A DNA stretch of 6,990 nt from Acetobacteraceae bacterium (GTDB taxonomy: Bacteria; Pseudomonadota; Alphaproteobacteria; Acetobacterales; Acetobacteraceae): assembly GCA_030039695.1 (NCBI GenBank), contig JASHVB010000466.1:1-6990 (forward strand), given 5' to 3'. Below the pieces are notes generated by a model, which ran no database searches, was not told the DNA's origin, and worked only from the letters and a program-made list of their open reading frames with translations. The position numbers and the translations under genes are program-made. Numbering within the stretch: position 1 is the first letter of the stretch; every line of letters starts with the position of its first letter. Below are positions 5,554-6,990 of this stretch, piece after piece.

Positions 5554-6319
5554 TTACGCCATCGCCTTCGTCAGATTCTCGTCCAGCGTCGCGAGGAACG
5601 CGTGGGTGTTCATCCACGGCTGGTCGGCGCTGATCAGAATCGCCGGCTCGCGCGTCATGAACCCGGATTCAACTGTCTCGACGCAGCACTTTCTCCACCA
5701 TCTCGGCGAACGTCACCACGTCAGCTGTGATGTCGAAACAGCCCCGGTAGACCAGCCCCCGCGTCCAAGCGAAGATCGAGGATATCGGATTGATCCAAGT
5801 TTCCTTGCCCGGCTGGTGCTGGCGATAGTGGCGGGTGACTCTGCCGTGCGCCGCCTCACTGTCCACCGTCGTGCTGTCCGGCGACAGCAGCACGCTCGCT
5901 ATCAGTCTAAGCGAGCCGAACCCCTTCGCCATCGTCTCGCTCTGCACGTCGCCGCCGTAGTTCTTGCACGCCCAGACCTAACCGCCGTTCCATTTGAGAG
6001 CACAGGCCAAAATGTCGTCGATCGGCCGGTGTCCATAGGTCAGCTTCGCGTCGAATGGTTTCTTGAATTTCCTCTCGTAAATGTCCTGGGAGATGTCCTT
6101 GAAGTAGCCGTCATACGTCTTCATGATCGTGCTCTTCGTCGAGAAACATAGCGGCCAGCTGCGCATGAGCGCGTAGTTGAAGCTCGCGCGCGCGAAGCCT
6201 TCGATAGACTGGTGCGTGTCGTGCATCGCCGTCGCCGGCGTCAAACTCGTGCACATCAAGTGTCTTCCGCTCTCGATTGGCGTGCAAATTCTGACTCGCG
6301 TGGTGGAGCCGGTGATGCG
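5554..6319 (-). pseudogene. icd: Decayed dimeric NADP-dependent isocitrate dehydrogenase gene
   Basis: Read across frames, the minus strand gives the last roughly 255 residues of a dimeric, eukaryote-like NADP-isocitrate dehydrogenase (normally about 405). Recognisable blocks in order are TPIESG and TLDVHEF, then [112 protein letters not shown] and FLATLDENLTKAMA, ending at TAA 5554. The N-terminal third, with the substrate-binding Ser and Arg residues, is absent. Lesions are frameshifts near 6264-6272 and 6227-6245, an amber codon at 5978-5980 where the family has Tyr or Phe (GG[Y/F]VWACKNY), and a one-base insertion near 5686 that ends the frame at 5669. Conserved positions are also changed: VQSD to VQSE at a metal ligand and HGTVTRH to HGRVTRH. 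No functional enzyme can result. It lies directly downstream of the monomeric isozyme on the same strand. Confidence 0.92.
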
Positions 6320-6356
6320 ACGCTCGCCGATGCTGAGCGGAGGCGGCTGATCGGCG

Positions 6357-6404
6357 CCCGGCACGCCGGGGCCTGCAGGGGGGCGGCCAGAAAATAACCG
6401 CCCC
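6357..6404 (-). terminator. GC-rich hairpins downstream of the monomeric isocitrate dehydrogenase gene
   Basis: GGGGCGG pairs perfectly with CCGCCCC (arms 6398-6404 and 6380-6386, 11-base loop), starting 19 bases after the monomeric icd stop. A second small hairpin, CCCGG with CCGGG around CACG, spans 6357-6370. Neither is followed by a T-run, so Rho-independent termination is not established. They may end or stabilise the icd transcript before it enters the pseudogene. Confidence 0.4.
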
Positions 6405-6423
6405 GCGCTGGTTGTCCAGAGCC

Positions 6424-6990
<567 letters not shown>

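Noticed and set aside
5978..5980. Amber readthrough or a pyrrolysine codon
   Set aside because: The gene has other independent lesions and no N-terminus, and the family has an ordinary aromatic residue at this site; decay is the simpler reading.
5606..6151. Plus-strand open frame of 181 codons across the icd remnant
   Set aside because: Its translation has no recognisable motif and is Arg/His/Val-rich; the opposite strand gives clear isocitrate dehydrogenase blocks, so it is a shadow.
5554..6319. Sequencing error as the explanation for the broken dimeric icd
   Set aside because: One frameshift could be an error, but a missing N-terminal third, several frame changes, a nonsense codon and conserved-site substitutions together argue for real decay. 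Raw reads could still overturn individual lesions.
6372..6379. CCTGCAGG palindrome
   Set aside because: An 8-bp palindrome in GC-rich DNA is expected by chance, and nothing ties it to a function.

Overview
This is a GC-rich, gene-dense chromosomal window (not plasmid- or phage-like). A DUF1194 von Willebrand-type protein, a monomeric NADP-isocitrate dehydrogenase and a CaiB/enoyl-CoA hydratase pair together suggest a proteobacterium, most likely an alphaproteobacterium. That placement is inferred from gene content and base composition only. No rRNA, tRNA, CRISPR array or prophage was found.

Layout. Positions 1-461 (minus) hold the N-terminal 153 residues of a DUF1194 protein that runs off the left edge. 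An 87-bp divergent spacer separates it from a two-gene plus-strand operon: a family III CoA-transferase (549-1766) and, one base later, a crotonase-fold protein (1768-2592). The crotonase protein has Ala at both positions where classical enoyl-CoA hydratases carry their catalytic Glu. The next 420 bp carry a decayed N-terminal piece of an IS5-type transposase (minus) and no intact gene. A CAX-type Ca2+/H+ exchanger follows (3015-4100, plus), with Asp replacing the usual Glu in its second ion-binding motif. It converges on an MFS transporter (4237-5421, minus), and GC-rich hairpins lie between the two.

The right third is the most informative part. An 86-bp dispersed-repeat-like palindromic element (5441-5526) sits just upstream of the MFS gene. 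Behind it, at 5554-6319 (minus), is the wreck of a dimeric eukaryote-like NADP-isocitrate dehydrogenase gene. It has lost its N-terminal third and carries an in-frame amber codon, several frameshifts and substitutions at conserved active-site positions. Directly upstream of it on the same strand is the 3' part of the unrelated monomeric NADP-isocitrate dehydrogenase (6424 to the right edge), which looks intact. The arrangement reads as a local snapshot of non-orthologous displacement: a monomeric enzyme now supplies the TCA-cycle step while the adjacent dimeric gene decays.

Functionally, the CoA-transferase and crotonase genes probably act as one unit on an unidentified acyl-CoA. The two transporters and the DUF1194 protein show no obvious link to each other. 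I did not find a clearly new multi-gene system. The strongest observations are the isozyme displacement, the crotonase with both Glu replaced, the altered CAX motif and the palindromic repeat.
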